Below are positions 45,183-52,948 of a stretch of DNA of 64,000 nucleotides, in pieces. A program made the translations under genes and the position numbers. Source of the DNA: Runella sp. MFBS21 (lineage in GTDB: Bacteria; Bacteroidota; Bacteroidia; Cytophagales; Spirosomataceae). Position 1 is the stretch's first letter. The number at the start of each line of letters is the position of its first letter. The DNA is taken from the NCBI RefSeq assembly GCF_029433105.1, contig NZ_JARNTW010000020.1:60649-124648 (forward strand), given 5' to 3'. The notes beneath the pieces are model-generated. The model was given only the letters and a program-made list of their open reading frames with translations. It was not told the DNA's origin and did no database searches.

Positions 45183-45626
45183 ATGGAAAAGAATAAACTT
45201 AAAAGACGCCCTTCTAACAGACGTCGTAAATTGGCTCTATACACTAAAGAACCATTTAGTATAACAAAAGAGCATCAAAAAGCATTTTTATTGGCTGTAG
45301 ATGAAATCATTATTGGGCAAGTTACTTATAAATTAACGCTTGATCGAACAAGTGTACAAAGAGTTTCATTTGGTGGCAGAAGTGCCGATTTAAATAGCGA
45401 TAGAACAGTTAATCCAAATGTTTTTGAAAATAATACCCCTATAGCAGCTCCGATTACAAATGGCATGCTTTGGGTTGTTGTTAGAGGAACTGGTAAATTC
45501 AGTATCGGAGGAGGTTGGGAGTTAAAGGTATTTGTCAATGGTACCGCGATTCCAGATTCCCCTATCGAAGAAGAAGTTCAAAATAATAATAGAGTAGATC
45601 ATGACGATCTTCATTCAATAAGATAA
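45183..45626 (+). CDS. Hypothetical protein, cassette gene 1
   Basis: This is a 147-residue soluble protein of unknown family. The first 20 residues are strongly basic (RRPSNRRRKLALY), and the rest looks beta-rich (IIIGQVTYKLTLDRTSVQRVSFGG, GMLWVVVRGTGKFSIGGGWELKVFVNG), like a small jellyroll or immunoglobulin-like sheet. It ends in an acidic tail. No signal peptide or catalytic motif is visible. It begins an apparent three-gene unit whose next gene starts 25 bp downstream; all three have lower GC than the core genome, suggesting transfer. Confidence 0.6.
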   Translation: MEKNKLKRRPSNRRRKLALYTKEPFSITKEHQKAFLLAVDEIIIGQVTYKLTLDRTSVQRVSFGGRSADLNSDRTVNPNVFENNTPIAAPITNGMLWVVVRGTGKFSIGGGWELKVFVNGTAIPDSPIEEEVQNNNRVDHDDLHSIR

Positions 45627-45651
45627 TAATTTATTCTAAATTTAGTAGTCT

Positions 45652-47109
45652 ATGAAAAATATAGCCATTTATTTTGTCTTTTCCCTCTTAAGTTTAATAC
45701 TAAGAACTGCTAAAGCCCAATTATTATCAGCGGATAGTGAAGGACAATCAACTATTTTGTTTGACGCTAATGCTATTAACGTAGATGTTGCAAAAACATC
45801 AATTTCAATTAATATAAATAATTTTCAATCACAGAATATTGCAAAGCAACATCAATTTCTTTGGGGTGTATCTGCCTCAGGCGAAAACAATGAAGGACTT
45901 GCAAATTTATTATCAGAAGGCAAATTTTTACCTAGCGCTAAAATAAGAGCATTTACAGGTTTAATTATAAGGTTTCCCTCAAGTGATTTTAAAGTTGAAC
46001 GTAGAATAAAAGAACTTGAAAATTCAAAGATAATAAGGCTTTTTGACTCTTTAAACAATGTTACCAATATAGTAAAAATTGAGTCAAAAAAGTTAATGGG
46101 TATGGTTCATATTTCAAAAATACCAGAACTTAGAGCAGGTTTAAACAAAGCAACAGATTTGCAAAGCCTTAAAGGAGCGTTAGCTAATTTGGAAAATTTT
46201 AAGGATACAATCAGGGAATGGAAACAATCAACTTCTTCAGTACCAATTGACACTGTTATCAATAATGCTATTTATCTGGTAGATTCTATTATAACTCATA
46301 TTAAATCAAATATAAAGAAATTTTCGGAAAAATATGACTGTGATGTCACTATTGAGCAATGCTACAATGATATTCAAGGTTTGATTGGTACTATTACAGA
46401 AGAAGAGACACAATTAAAAAAAACAACTATCGGAAACAGAATAGCCCCTTACTTATCTTTTGGATTAAATGGTTCACAAATAAAACTCTACGACGAAAAT
46501 GTTACTGGCGCATTGGCTAAAAGGTTCGTAAAAACTCCGTTTTCAGGAGCATTCATTGATTTAGGTGTTAATTTAGATCTCGGTCCAAGGTCATTGTTTG
46601 GCTTCTCATTCGGTTTTGAACAAACAGCGACTCTTGATAGCCTGAGTAAAACTGAATATATGATTAGAACAACTGAAACCGTTAATAATCAGCAGCTCAT
46701 TAGTGAAAAAAAAGAGACTGGTTATGCTGGAAATTACCAAACTTATACTCGTTATAATGTACGTTTTGACGCATTACACTTCTTTAGAATCGGTAAAGAA
46801 GGTAATTTAGCTTGGAATCTGCCTTATGCTCGGTGGCTAATCTCCGACAAAAAAGATGCAGCTGTGAATTTAGTTAATATAGGAACAGCTCTTAATTTTT
46901 ATAAAGAGAAAGGAAAGTTTGCTGGTGGAATATACTTTGAATTTGGTGATGTTACTGATGAACAATACAAATATCAAATTCGAATTGCAAAAACTGTTTC
47001 CGCAAAAGAAGCTTTAGCTGATACAAAGACTTCAATTTGGGAGCGGCTTACTTTTGGAGTTGTTGCGAAATTTGCATTCCAAACTATAATCAATCCTAAA
47101 AGCTGGTAA
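45652..47109 (+). CDS. Hypothetical exported beta-rich protein, cassette gene 2
   Basis: This is a 485-residue protein with a signal peptide ending TAKAQ at about residue 23. The middle (about 120-260) is helical with a pair of cysteines close together (YDCDVTIEQCYND). The C-terminal half (about 265-480) alternates short aromatic strands (IAPYLSFGLNGSQIKLYDEN, IDLGVNLDLGPRSLFGFSFGFEQ, YTRYNVRFDALHFF) and looks like an outer membrane barrel. I do not recognise a family. Together with gene 3, a membrane protein 10 bp downstream, it may form an envelope complex; the function is unknown. Confidence 0.65.
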   Translation: MKNIAIYFVFSLLSLILRTAKAQLLSADSEGQSTILFDANAINVDVAKTSISININNFQSQNIAKQHQFLWGVSASGENNEGLANLLSEGKFLPSAKIRAFTGLIIRFPSSDFKVERRIKELENSKIIRLFDSLNNVTNIVKIESKKLMGMVHISKIPELRAGLNKATDLQSLKGALANLENFKDTIREWKQSTSSVPIDTVINNAIYLVDSIITHIKSNIKKFSEKYDCDVTIEQCYNDIQGLIGTITEEETQLKKTTIGNRIAPYLSFGLNGSQIKLYDENVTGALAKRFVKTPFSGAFIDLGVNLDLGPRSLFGFSFGFEQTATLDSLSKTEYMIRTTETVNNQQLISEKKETGYAGNYQTYTRYNVRFDALHFFRIGKEGNLAWNLPYARWLISDKKDAAVNLVNIGTALNFYKEKGKFAGGIYFEFGDVTDEQYKYQIRIAKTVSAKEALADTKTSIWERLTFGVVAKFAFQTIINPKSW

Positions 47110-47119
47110 TTTTTTTGTT

Positions 47120-47632
47120 ATGAATCCCCAGGAAAACCTAAGAAAATACCTTATAGCCTGGTTTGTAACCAGCAGTATTATTTTATTCGTACCATCAATT
47201 GCACTTTTAATATTTTCAGTCTTTGTTAAGCCTACGTTGTCTACCCCCCTTTCTCCAAAAGCCCCTGTAGCAATTGTCCCTCCAACACTTGATGCCAAGC
47301 TGTCTAAAGAACTAATAACATTTAAAAGCGAAATATTTAAAAAACAAGTTGATGATCAAACTGTAAACTATGAAAAACAAATCAATCTATACAAAGAACA
47401 ACTAACTGTTTGGAAACAAATAGAAGCTAATCGACTAAATTTAAATCCATATTCGATTTATCAGTTAGTTGTAAAAGAAACCCTTGTTCCATTAATTACC
47501 GCATTTTTAACCGCTCTTATAACTTATGCTTTTGTTGTTAAAGGGGCGGAAAGTATCTCAATGTATGTTCAAGAAAAGAAAGAGGCACGTGCAGAACGTA
47601 ATGAAGCACGTGCTCGAAGCGAACAAATCTAG
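47120..47632 (+). CDS. Hypothetical two-helix membrane protein, cassette gene 3
   Basis: This is a 170-residue inner membrane protein. The first transmembrane segment is at about 14-40 (FVTSSIILFVPSIALLIFSVF). A Pro-rich linker and a coiled-coil helix (about 60-110) follow. A second segment lies at about 120-142 (LVPLITAFLTALITYAFVV), and the C-terminus is a charged Glu/Arg/Ala helix. The topology suggests a periplasmic coiled coil with both ends in the cytoplasm. It is the last gene of the cassette, starting 10 bp after gene 2. No family was recognised. Confidence 0.65.
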   Translation: MNPQENLRKYLIAWFVTSSIILFVPSIALLIFSVFVKPTLSTPLSPKAPVAIVPPTLDAKLSKELITFKSEIFKKQVDDQTVNYEKQINLYKEQLTVWKQIEANRLNLNPYSIYQLVVKETLVPLITAFLTALITYAFVVKGAESISMYVQEKKEARAERNEARARSEQI

Positions 47633-47636
47633 TTGT

Positions 47637-47678
47637 TATTCTCCTTCAAAATCAGAAGAAACCCTGCTGGCAGCCTGA
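47637..47678 (+). pseudogene. 3' tail of a second RHH-membrane protein gene
   Basis: Fourteen codons read YSPSKSEETLLAA plus TGA, against YSPPKAEESLLTA plus TGA at the end of the RHH gene (44832-44873). Length and frame are the same and most changes are conservative. It is the leftover end of a related gene, cut off by the arrival of the three-gene cassette or by recombination. Confidence 0.65.
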
Positions 47679-47736
47679 GTGTCTACACAAATGTAGGTAC
47701 GTGCCCTGGCATGTATAGGTATATGTTCTTTTGCTT

Positions 47737-47772
47737 AAAAACCCACATTACAGGCTTGTAACGTGGGTTTTT
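47737..47772 (+). terminator. Terminator hairpin, repeat copy 2
   Basis: AAAAACCCACATTACA pairs with TGTAACGTGGGTTTTT, with one A-C mismatch, around GGCT. Together with the 50 bases before it, it is a second copy of the module at 44943. Confidence 0.85.
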
Positions 47773-47944
47773 GGATTTCAGGGAAGTATGTTTCCGGGTT
47801 AAATAACGATGTATGGACAATTGTATATGCAAAGGTGTGTATCAAAAAAAACTGTAAGTGTGTTCAGTAGGATACAGTACTTTTTGCCGTATGATAAATA
47901 GATATTGAAGAGAATGCATTTGTTTTGTTTACAAAATAAATATT

Positions 47945-47962
47945 GTTTACGTTTCCGTAAAC
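47945..47962. promoter_or_regulatory. Inverted repeat before a decayed gene
   Basis: GTTTACG (47945-47951) and CGTAAAC (47956-47962) enclose TTTC, 17 bases before the ATG of the decayed gene at 47980. It may be the operator of a former self-regulated gene such as an antitoxin. Confidence 0.45.
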
Positions 47963-47979
47963 GAAAAATATAAGTAAAC

Positions 47980-48180
47980 ATGACAGCAACACAGATTGTA
48001 GATCAGGCATTGAAAAATCTCCAAACCACAGCCTATTAAAATGGGCATGGAATCAAAATGATAGCAGGCAGTTGATCGATACCTTTCAACCAATGATTGG
48101 ACGTTGAGCTATGCCACCCAATTAATCAACGAATTGAAGATTGGAATAAAAGAAACGGCCCTAAAAGAGCACACTTAAAA
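47980..48180 (+). pseudogene. Decayed gene, possibly an antitoxin or regulator
   Basis: Three short open pieces follow each other in different frames: MTATQIVDQALKNLQTTAY then stop (from 47980), KWAWNQNDSRQLIDTFQ, and a last piece that ends IEDWNKRNGPKRAHLKTLLRNL and stop near 48204. Each looks like real protein sequence, but stops and frameshifts break them. The start resembles Bacteroidota AbiEi-type antitoxin openings, but this is a weak resemblance. The whole 47633-48913 gap of about 1.3 kb contains only this relic, two terminator copies and a promoter. Confidence 0.5.
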
Positions 48181-48283
48181 ACTCTGTTGCGTAATCTATG
48201 AGGGATAAAAGCCGCTTTTTGGCTGCTTGCCTACACAAATGTATGTACATGTCCGACATGTAGAGGTATATGTTATTTTCATT

Positions 48284-48319
48284 AAAAACCGACGTTACAA
48301 GCCTGTAACGTCGGTTTTT
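48284..48319 (+). terminator. Terminator hairpin, repeat copy 3
   Basis: AAAAACCGACGTTACA (48284-48299) pairs perfectly with TGTAACGTCGGTTTTT (48304-48319). Compared with the other copies one C-G pair has become G-C on both arms, a compensating change that preserves the stem. Confidence 0.85.
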
Positions 48320-48866
48320 AAGTTTTGGCAGCATACCTTGTCCCAATTTTATTCTCTCTAAATACAAATGTATATACACTTTGTACATACAAATGTGATA
48401 CGAAACCTTTAGACCATAGTCAGTAATGCCGCAAGAGTAAAAATTAATGTAGTGTTATATGCTACCTCAAGCAGGTAAAAAGCAGCTTTTAGGACAAAAA
48501 ACAGGAGTGAGCGATATTGACAGCACCAAGTCTATTCCATATTACAATCAACTTTTTACTTGCTGTAACCAAAAAGTTATCAAACGGGTGTGTTTTCCTA
48601 ATAATCAATCAGTTAGCCACCTATTAAAATTGGCTAAACTTCTCCCCTCCGGACACTGTTAAAGCCTTAATGATATTTTTTATCTCCAATCTCATATTTC
48701 AGTCTAAAGCATTTATAATCAATTGAATACAACTGAACTGCATTGACTTTTCTATAGTAGAAAGTGTATCGGCACACACTAAATATGCCCTTTTATCATA
48801 ATTTATTACTGTAAGTATGCTGAAAATAGAGTTATTTTGAAAAATAGGAGAGAATACTATCAGACC
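48320..48866. other. Gap without recognised gene
   Basis: I see no convincing gene here. One 67-codon open frame at 48459-48662 has no domain pattern or good start. The stretch is A/T-rich and probably decayed sequence between the terminator at 48319 and the promoter of the defence operon. Confidence 0.5.
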
Positions 48867-48896
48867 TTGAGAGATAGCGTAATTCTATATATTTGC
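48867..48896 (+). promoter_or_regulatory. Promoter of the R-M defence operon
   Basis: TTG at 48867-48869 is followed after 18 bp by TATATTTGC (48888-48896), an exact TAnnTTTGC. It precedes six closely spaced genes ending at 56676. Confidence 0.7.
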
Positions 48897-48913
48897 AAAA
48901 AATCCATTACACC

Positions 48914-49168
48914 TTGAAAAATCACCATCGGTATATCGTTCGCAATGTCAGATCAGGCACAGCGTTGGGCGTGACTAACTGTAAAATATTACATGGTCTC
49001 TATAGCGAATTACGTAAGCAGGAAGGGCTCTCAGAATCTGTAAGCTACGCAACATTTTACCGACGTATGAAATCCGGGGTATTTCGGGACTTGGGTTATA
49101 CGTACGAAATGGTGGAGATATTCTCGGGTGTCGATTCTGAAAACCTAAGCAAACTTCTGGCAGGGTGA
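48914..49168 (+). CDS. Small leader protein of the R-M operon (hypothetical)
   Basis: This protein is about 84 residues. No ATG is available near the start; TTG at 48914 is chosen because a TTG at 48893 lies inside the promoter element. The chain is mixed helix and basic (YIVRNVRSGTALGVTNCKIL, YSELRKQEGLSESVSYATFYRRMKSG), and the middle could be a helix-turn-helix. It is the first of six co-directional genes (small protein, GIY-YIG, hsdR, hsdM, hsdS, ImmA-like), so it might be a controller protein that times R-M expression. That role is inference. Confidence 0.5.
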   Translation: MKNHHRYIVRNVRSGTALGVTNCKILHGLYSELRKQEGLSESVSYATFYRRMKSGVFRDLGYTYEMVEIFSGVDSENLSKLLAG

Positions 49169-49233
49169 GTAAAAATAACCTTCGCTGAAACATCGCTCCC
49201 ATTTTGCAATAAAAGTAAATTCCACATTTAACC

Positions 49234-49809
49234 ATGAGACATATTTATCTAAACCAACTTTATACTATTCTATCTGATTTAAAGGAAAAACAAGGGTATC
49301 ACTATTTGTTAAATGCAATCCCTTTGCAATTCAATTGCGGACTCTATTTTTTCTTTGACCCTCAAACCCCTATAAATCAGCATCAATTCAAAATTATTTA
49401 CATAGGGATTACTAAGGATAATATCAATAATCGTTTAGAGAAGCACCAAAAAGCGCATATAAGTGCCTCAAGCCTTCGTAAACATGTAGGAAGTGCATTA
49501 AATCTTTTGTACAATGAAAACGTCAATGCGGCAGGGATCAGTGCATATATTCATCAACTCCTCTATTTATTCCTGCCAATCAATAACATAGACAATTTAG
49601 ACGCACTGGAAAAACGGTGCATTGAAATAGTCTTGAATAGAAATCAAGTCGCAATTCACCCCCCTATGAATAACTGGTTAGGCTACCAATTGGGTGGTGC
49701 TATTTCTGAGGCACAAATGTGGAACAACCATTATACTAATAGTTACAACCCTGCTAATAATTACACTCATGCCTTGGATCTATTACAGGTGTATCTAAAT
49801 CAAATGTGA
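49234..49809 (+). CDS. GIY-YIG family nuclease
   Basis: This is a 191-residue protein with a GIY-YIG nuclease core. GLYFF is at 36-40 and YIG at 56-58. Arg67 lies in NNRLEKHQ, Glu131 in EKRCIEIVLN, and an Asn follows. These match the catalytic Tyr, Tyr, Arg, Glu and Asn of the superfamily. The residues after the core (GYQLGGAISEAQMWNNHYT) are not recognised. GIY-YIG enzymes cut DNA with a metal ion. Its place directly before hsdR, with gaps of 55-65 bp on both sides, makes it part of the R-M operon, perhaps as an extra effector against phage DNA. Confidence 0.75.
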   Translation: MRHIYLNQLYTILSDLKEKQGYHYLLNAIPLQFNCGLYFFFDPQTPINQHQFKIIYIGITKDNINNRLEKHQKAHISASSLRKHVGSALNLLYNENVNAAGISAYIHQLLYLFLPINNIDNLDALEKRCIEIVLNRNQVAIHPPMNNWLGYQLGGAISEAQMWNNHYTNSYNPANNYTHALDLLQVYLNQM

Positions 49810-49864
49810 AGAATTAGAATTTCATAAGTATCCGCCCTTTTCTCAACGTTTATCTAAACCCCTT

Positions 49865-52800
49865 ATGGCCTTCAACGAAAACACCCGAGTAAAGATACCC
49901 GCTATACTGCACCTGTGCCGACTGGGCTATGAATATGTATCTCTTTCCAAAGCTACCCGCGACGAAAGTACCAATATTTTTACAGACGTTTTCACGGAAA
50001 GTATATCACGGATCAATCCTGAACTAACTGAAAGTGAGGTTCAAAGACTATTTGAAGACGTTTCGCTGAAATTAGATAATGAAGATTTAGGAGAAGCATT
50101 TTATATGATGCTTACGGCTACATCGGGCAATAAATTAATTGACTTTAAGGATTTTACCAACAATTCATTTCATGTGGTGACCGAGCTCACCTATAAAAAC
50201 GGGGAAGATGAATTTCGACCCGATATTACGCTGCTGATCAACGGAATGCCATTGGCGTTTGTGGAGGTCAAGAAACCTAACAACCACGAAGGTGTGCTCC
50301 AGGAGCGTAACCGAATCAATGCCCGTTTTAAGAATAAGAAGTTCCGCAAATTCATCAATGTGTCGCAGGTACTGGTCTTTTCCAATAACATGGAATATGA
50401 CATAGAATCCATTGAACCCATTCAGGGGGCTTTTTATGCATCGACTTCTTACGCTGCGGCCAACTTTAACTGCTTTAGGGAGGAAGAGAAATTTGATTTG
50501 TCCACGTTGCTCAAAGATGAAGATGATGCCTTGGAGAATTTTGTTCTGAAAGACAACAACTTACACTCCATAAAACACTCCCCGGAGTTTTTGACTAACA
50601 AAGAAACAGATACGCCAACCAATCGAATACTGACATCATTATTCAGCAAAGATCGCTTTGCGTTCCTTTTAAAATACAGTATCGCTTACGTGCGGGAGGA
50701 AAAAGGGCTGGAAAAGCACATTATGCGCTATCCGCAGATATTTGCGACCAAAGCCATTGAACGCGATTTGAATAAGGGAATTAAAAAAGGCATCATCTGG
50801 CACACGCAGGGAAGCGGAAAAACCGCTCTGGCCTACTACAATATCAAATACCTCACCGATCGGTACCAACAAAAAAGCATTGTTCCCAAATTCTATTTTA
50901 TAGTGGACCGTATCGACCTGATGGACCAGGCCAAACGGGAGTTTACATGCCGGGGGTTGGTTGTGCACACCGTCAACTCCAAAGATGAATTGTTGAAAGA
51001 CTTTAAAACCCGTCAGGCCATTCATAATTTTTCGGGAAAACGGGAGGTAACGGTCGTGAATATCCAGAAATTCAAAGATGATACGGATGTGCTCCGGCCC
51101 AACGACTATGACATCAACACGCAGCGCATTTATTTTTTGGATGAAGTTCACCGTAGCTACGACCCTAAAGGCAGTTTTTTGGCCAATCTTTTCAACTCTG
51201 ACCGCAATGCCATTCTTATTGGGTTGACAGGGACACCGCTCATCGCCAAAGACCGTACCTCAAAGGCTACCTTTGGCGAATACATTCACAAATACTACTA
51301 CAATGCGTCCATTGCCGACGGCTATACCCTGAAACTGATTCGAGAAGATATTGAAACCAGTTATAAGCTTCAGTTGAAGGAAGCCCTAAAGGAGATGGAA
51401 ATATTAAAGGGAGGGGCAGATAAACGTGTGGTATATGCCCATGCCCGGTTTGTGGAACCCATGCTGGATTACATTGTTCAGGATTTTATCAAAAGCCGAA
51501 TACGATTCAATGACCATACCATCGGGGCTATGGTGGTGTGTGACAGCGCCGACCAAGCACGGAAAATGTTCGAGATTTTTATCAATAAATACAACACCGT
51601 TCAAAAAACCTTGGAGCGGGTGGAGCCGTATGCAATGGCAGCTGAACCGGCACCGGAGTATGGGTCGTATACCAAACGCCAAAAGAAAAGCCTGACCGCT
51701 TCGCTGATTCTGCACGACATTGGCGATAAAGAGGAACGCAAGGCCGAAGTGGAGGATTTTAAGGACGGGAAAATTGACTTTCTGTTTGTATACAACATGC
51801 TGTTGACGGGCTTTGATGCCAAGCGTTTGAAGAAACTTTACATTGGCCGAGTCATCAAAAATCATAACCTGCTCCAAACCCTGACCCGCGTCAATCGGCC
51901 CTACAAAACTTTTAAGTACGGCTACGTGGTCGATTTTGCCGACATCACCAAGGAGTTTGACGCTACCAACAAAGCCTACTTTGACGAGCTTCAGGCGGAA
52001 TTGGGCGATGAAATGGAAACCTATTCCAGCCTCTTTAAATCCAAAGAAGAGATCGAAGAGGAAATCAAAGACATCAAAGAGAAGCTGTTTCACTATGACC
52101 TGAACAATGCAGAATTATTCTCGCGCCAAATCAGCCAAATTGAGGACCGAAAACAGGTGTTGGAAATCAAAAAAGCCTTGGAAACGGCCAAAAACCTCTA
52201 TAACCTGATTCGGTTGTACGGGCATTTTGACATGCTGGAACAGATTGATTTTCATAAATTGAATCAACTCTACAACGAAACGGCACGGCATTTGGACCTG
52301 CTGAACCAAAAAGAAGCCCTCGAAAACAGTACCGACACGACCAATCTGCTCAATATCGCGTTGGAGAATGTGCTGTTCATGTTTCGGAAGATTTCGGAAG
52401 ATGAAATGGTGATTGCCGACCAACTCAAAGACACCCTTCGCAAAACCCGCGAAGCACTGGGGCAAAATTTTGACCAAACCGACCCGCAGTTTATTTCGCT
52501 GTACGATGAGCTCAAACGGTTGTTTAACAAAAAGAACCTGGACGAAATCACCCAGGACGACATGAAACGCAACATCGGCTCCCTGCAAAAAATCTACGAT
52601 AAGGTGACCGAACTCAACCGCAAAAACAACCTGCTCAAGGCCAAATACGATTATGATGTGAAGTTTGCCCGCGTGCATAAACGGATCATGGAACGGGGAA
52701 ATGTCTCCAAAAGAGAAAGCGAACTGTGCGAAACCCTCACGGACATTAAAGGCCAAGTGGACGAAAAAGTGCTGATCAATACCCAAATGTTAAAAAATGA

Positions 52801-52948
52801 GGCTTATTTTGAAAAATTAATGATCCGGACGGTCATTGGAAGTTTTACAAAAACCAAAATCAATTTAGACACCGACACCGCCAAATACATCAACGGCTGT
52901 CTGGTCAAAGAATACTTAAACGAATATCAGGGAGTTCAAAAATGGTAA
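49865..52948 (+). CDS. hsdR: Type I restriction enzyme R subunit
   Basis: This is a 1027-residue HsdR. The N-terminal PD-(D/E)xK nuclease is visible as FRPDITLLI with AFVEVKKPN (about 117-137). The superfamily 2 motor has motif I HTQGSGKTAL at about 313-322, DEVHRSYDP at about 425 in place of DEAH, motif III LTGTPL, and motif VI LTRVNRPYKT. A long coiled-coil C-terminus binds the methylase. With HsdM and HsdS it translocates unmodified DNA and cuts it at a distance. Its end overlaps hsdM by 7 bp, so the genes are tightly coupled. Confidence 0.96.
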   Translation: MAFNENTRVKIPAILHLCRLGYEYVSLSKATRDESTNIFTDVFTESISRINPELTESEVQRLFEDVSLKLDNEDLGEAFYMMLTATSGNKLIDFKDFTNNSFHVVTELTYKNGEDEFRPDITLLINGMPLAFVEVKKPNNHEGVLQERNRINARFKNKKFRKFINVSQVLVFSNNMEYDIESIEPIQGAFYASTSYAAANFNCFREEEKFDLSTLLKDEDDALENFVLKDNNLHSIKHSPEFLTNKETDTPTNRILTSLFSKDRFAFLLKYSIAYVREEKGLEKHIMRYPQIFATKAIERDLNKGIKKGIIWHTQGSGKTALAYYNIKYLTDRYQQKSIVPKFYFIVDRIDLMDQAKREFTCRGLVVHTVNSKDELLKDFKTRQAIHNFSGKREVTVVNIQKFKDDTDVLRPNDYDINTQRIYFLDEVHRSYDPKGSFLANLFNSDRNAILIGLTGTPLIAKDRTSKATFGEYIHKYYYNASIADGYTLKLIREDIETSYKLQLKEALKEMEILKGGADKRVVYAHARFVEPMLDYIVQDFIKSRIRFNDHTIGAMVVCDSADQARKMFEIFINKYNTVQKTLERVEPYAMAAEPAPEYGSYTKRQKKSLTASLILHDIGDKEERKAEVEDFKDGKIDFLFVYNMLLTGFDAKRLKKLYIGRVIKNHNLLQTLTRVNRPYKTFKYGYVVDFADITKEFDATNKAYFDELQAELGDEMETYSSLFKSKEEIEEEIKDIKEKLFHYDLNNAELFSRQISQIEDRKQVLEIKKALETAKNLYNLIRLYGHFDMLEQIDFHKLNQLYNETARHLDLLNQKEALENSTDTTNLLNIALENVLFMFRKISEDEMVIADQLKDTLRKTREALGQNFDQTDPQFISLYDELKRLFNKKNLDEITQDDMKRNIGSLQKIYDKVTELNRKNNLLKAKYDYDVKFARVHKRIMERGNVSKRESELCETLTDIKGQVDEKVLINTQMLKNEAYFEKLMIRTVIGSFTKTKINLDTDTAKYINGCLVKEYLNEYQGVQKW

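Noticed and set aside
48459..48662. 67-codon open frame between the third terminator and the operon promoter
   Set aside because: No recognisable domain and no clear upstream signals in a decayed stretch.
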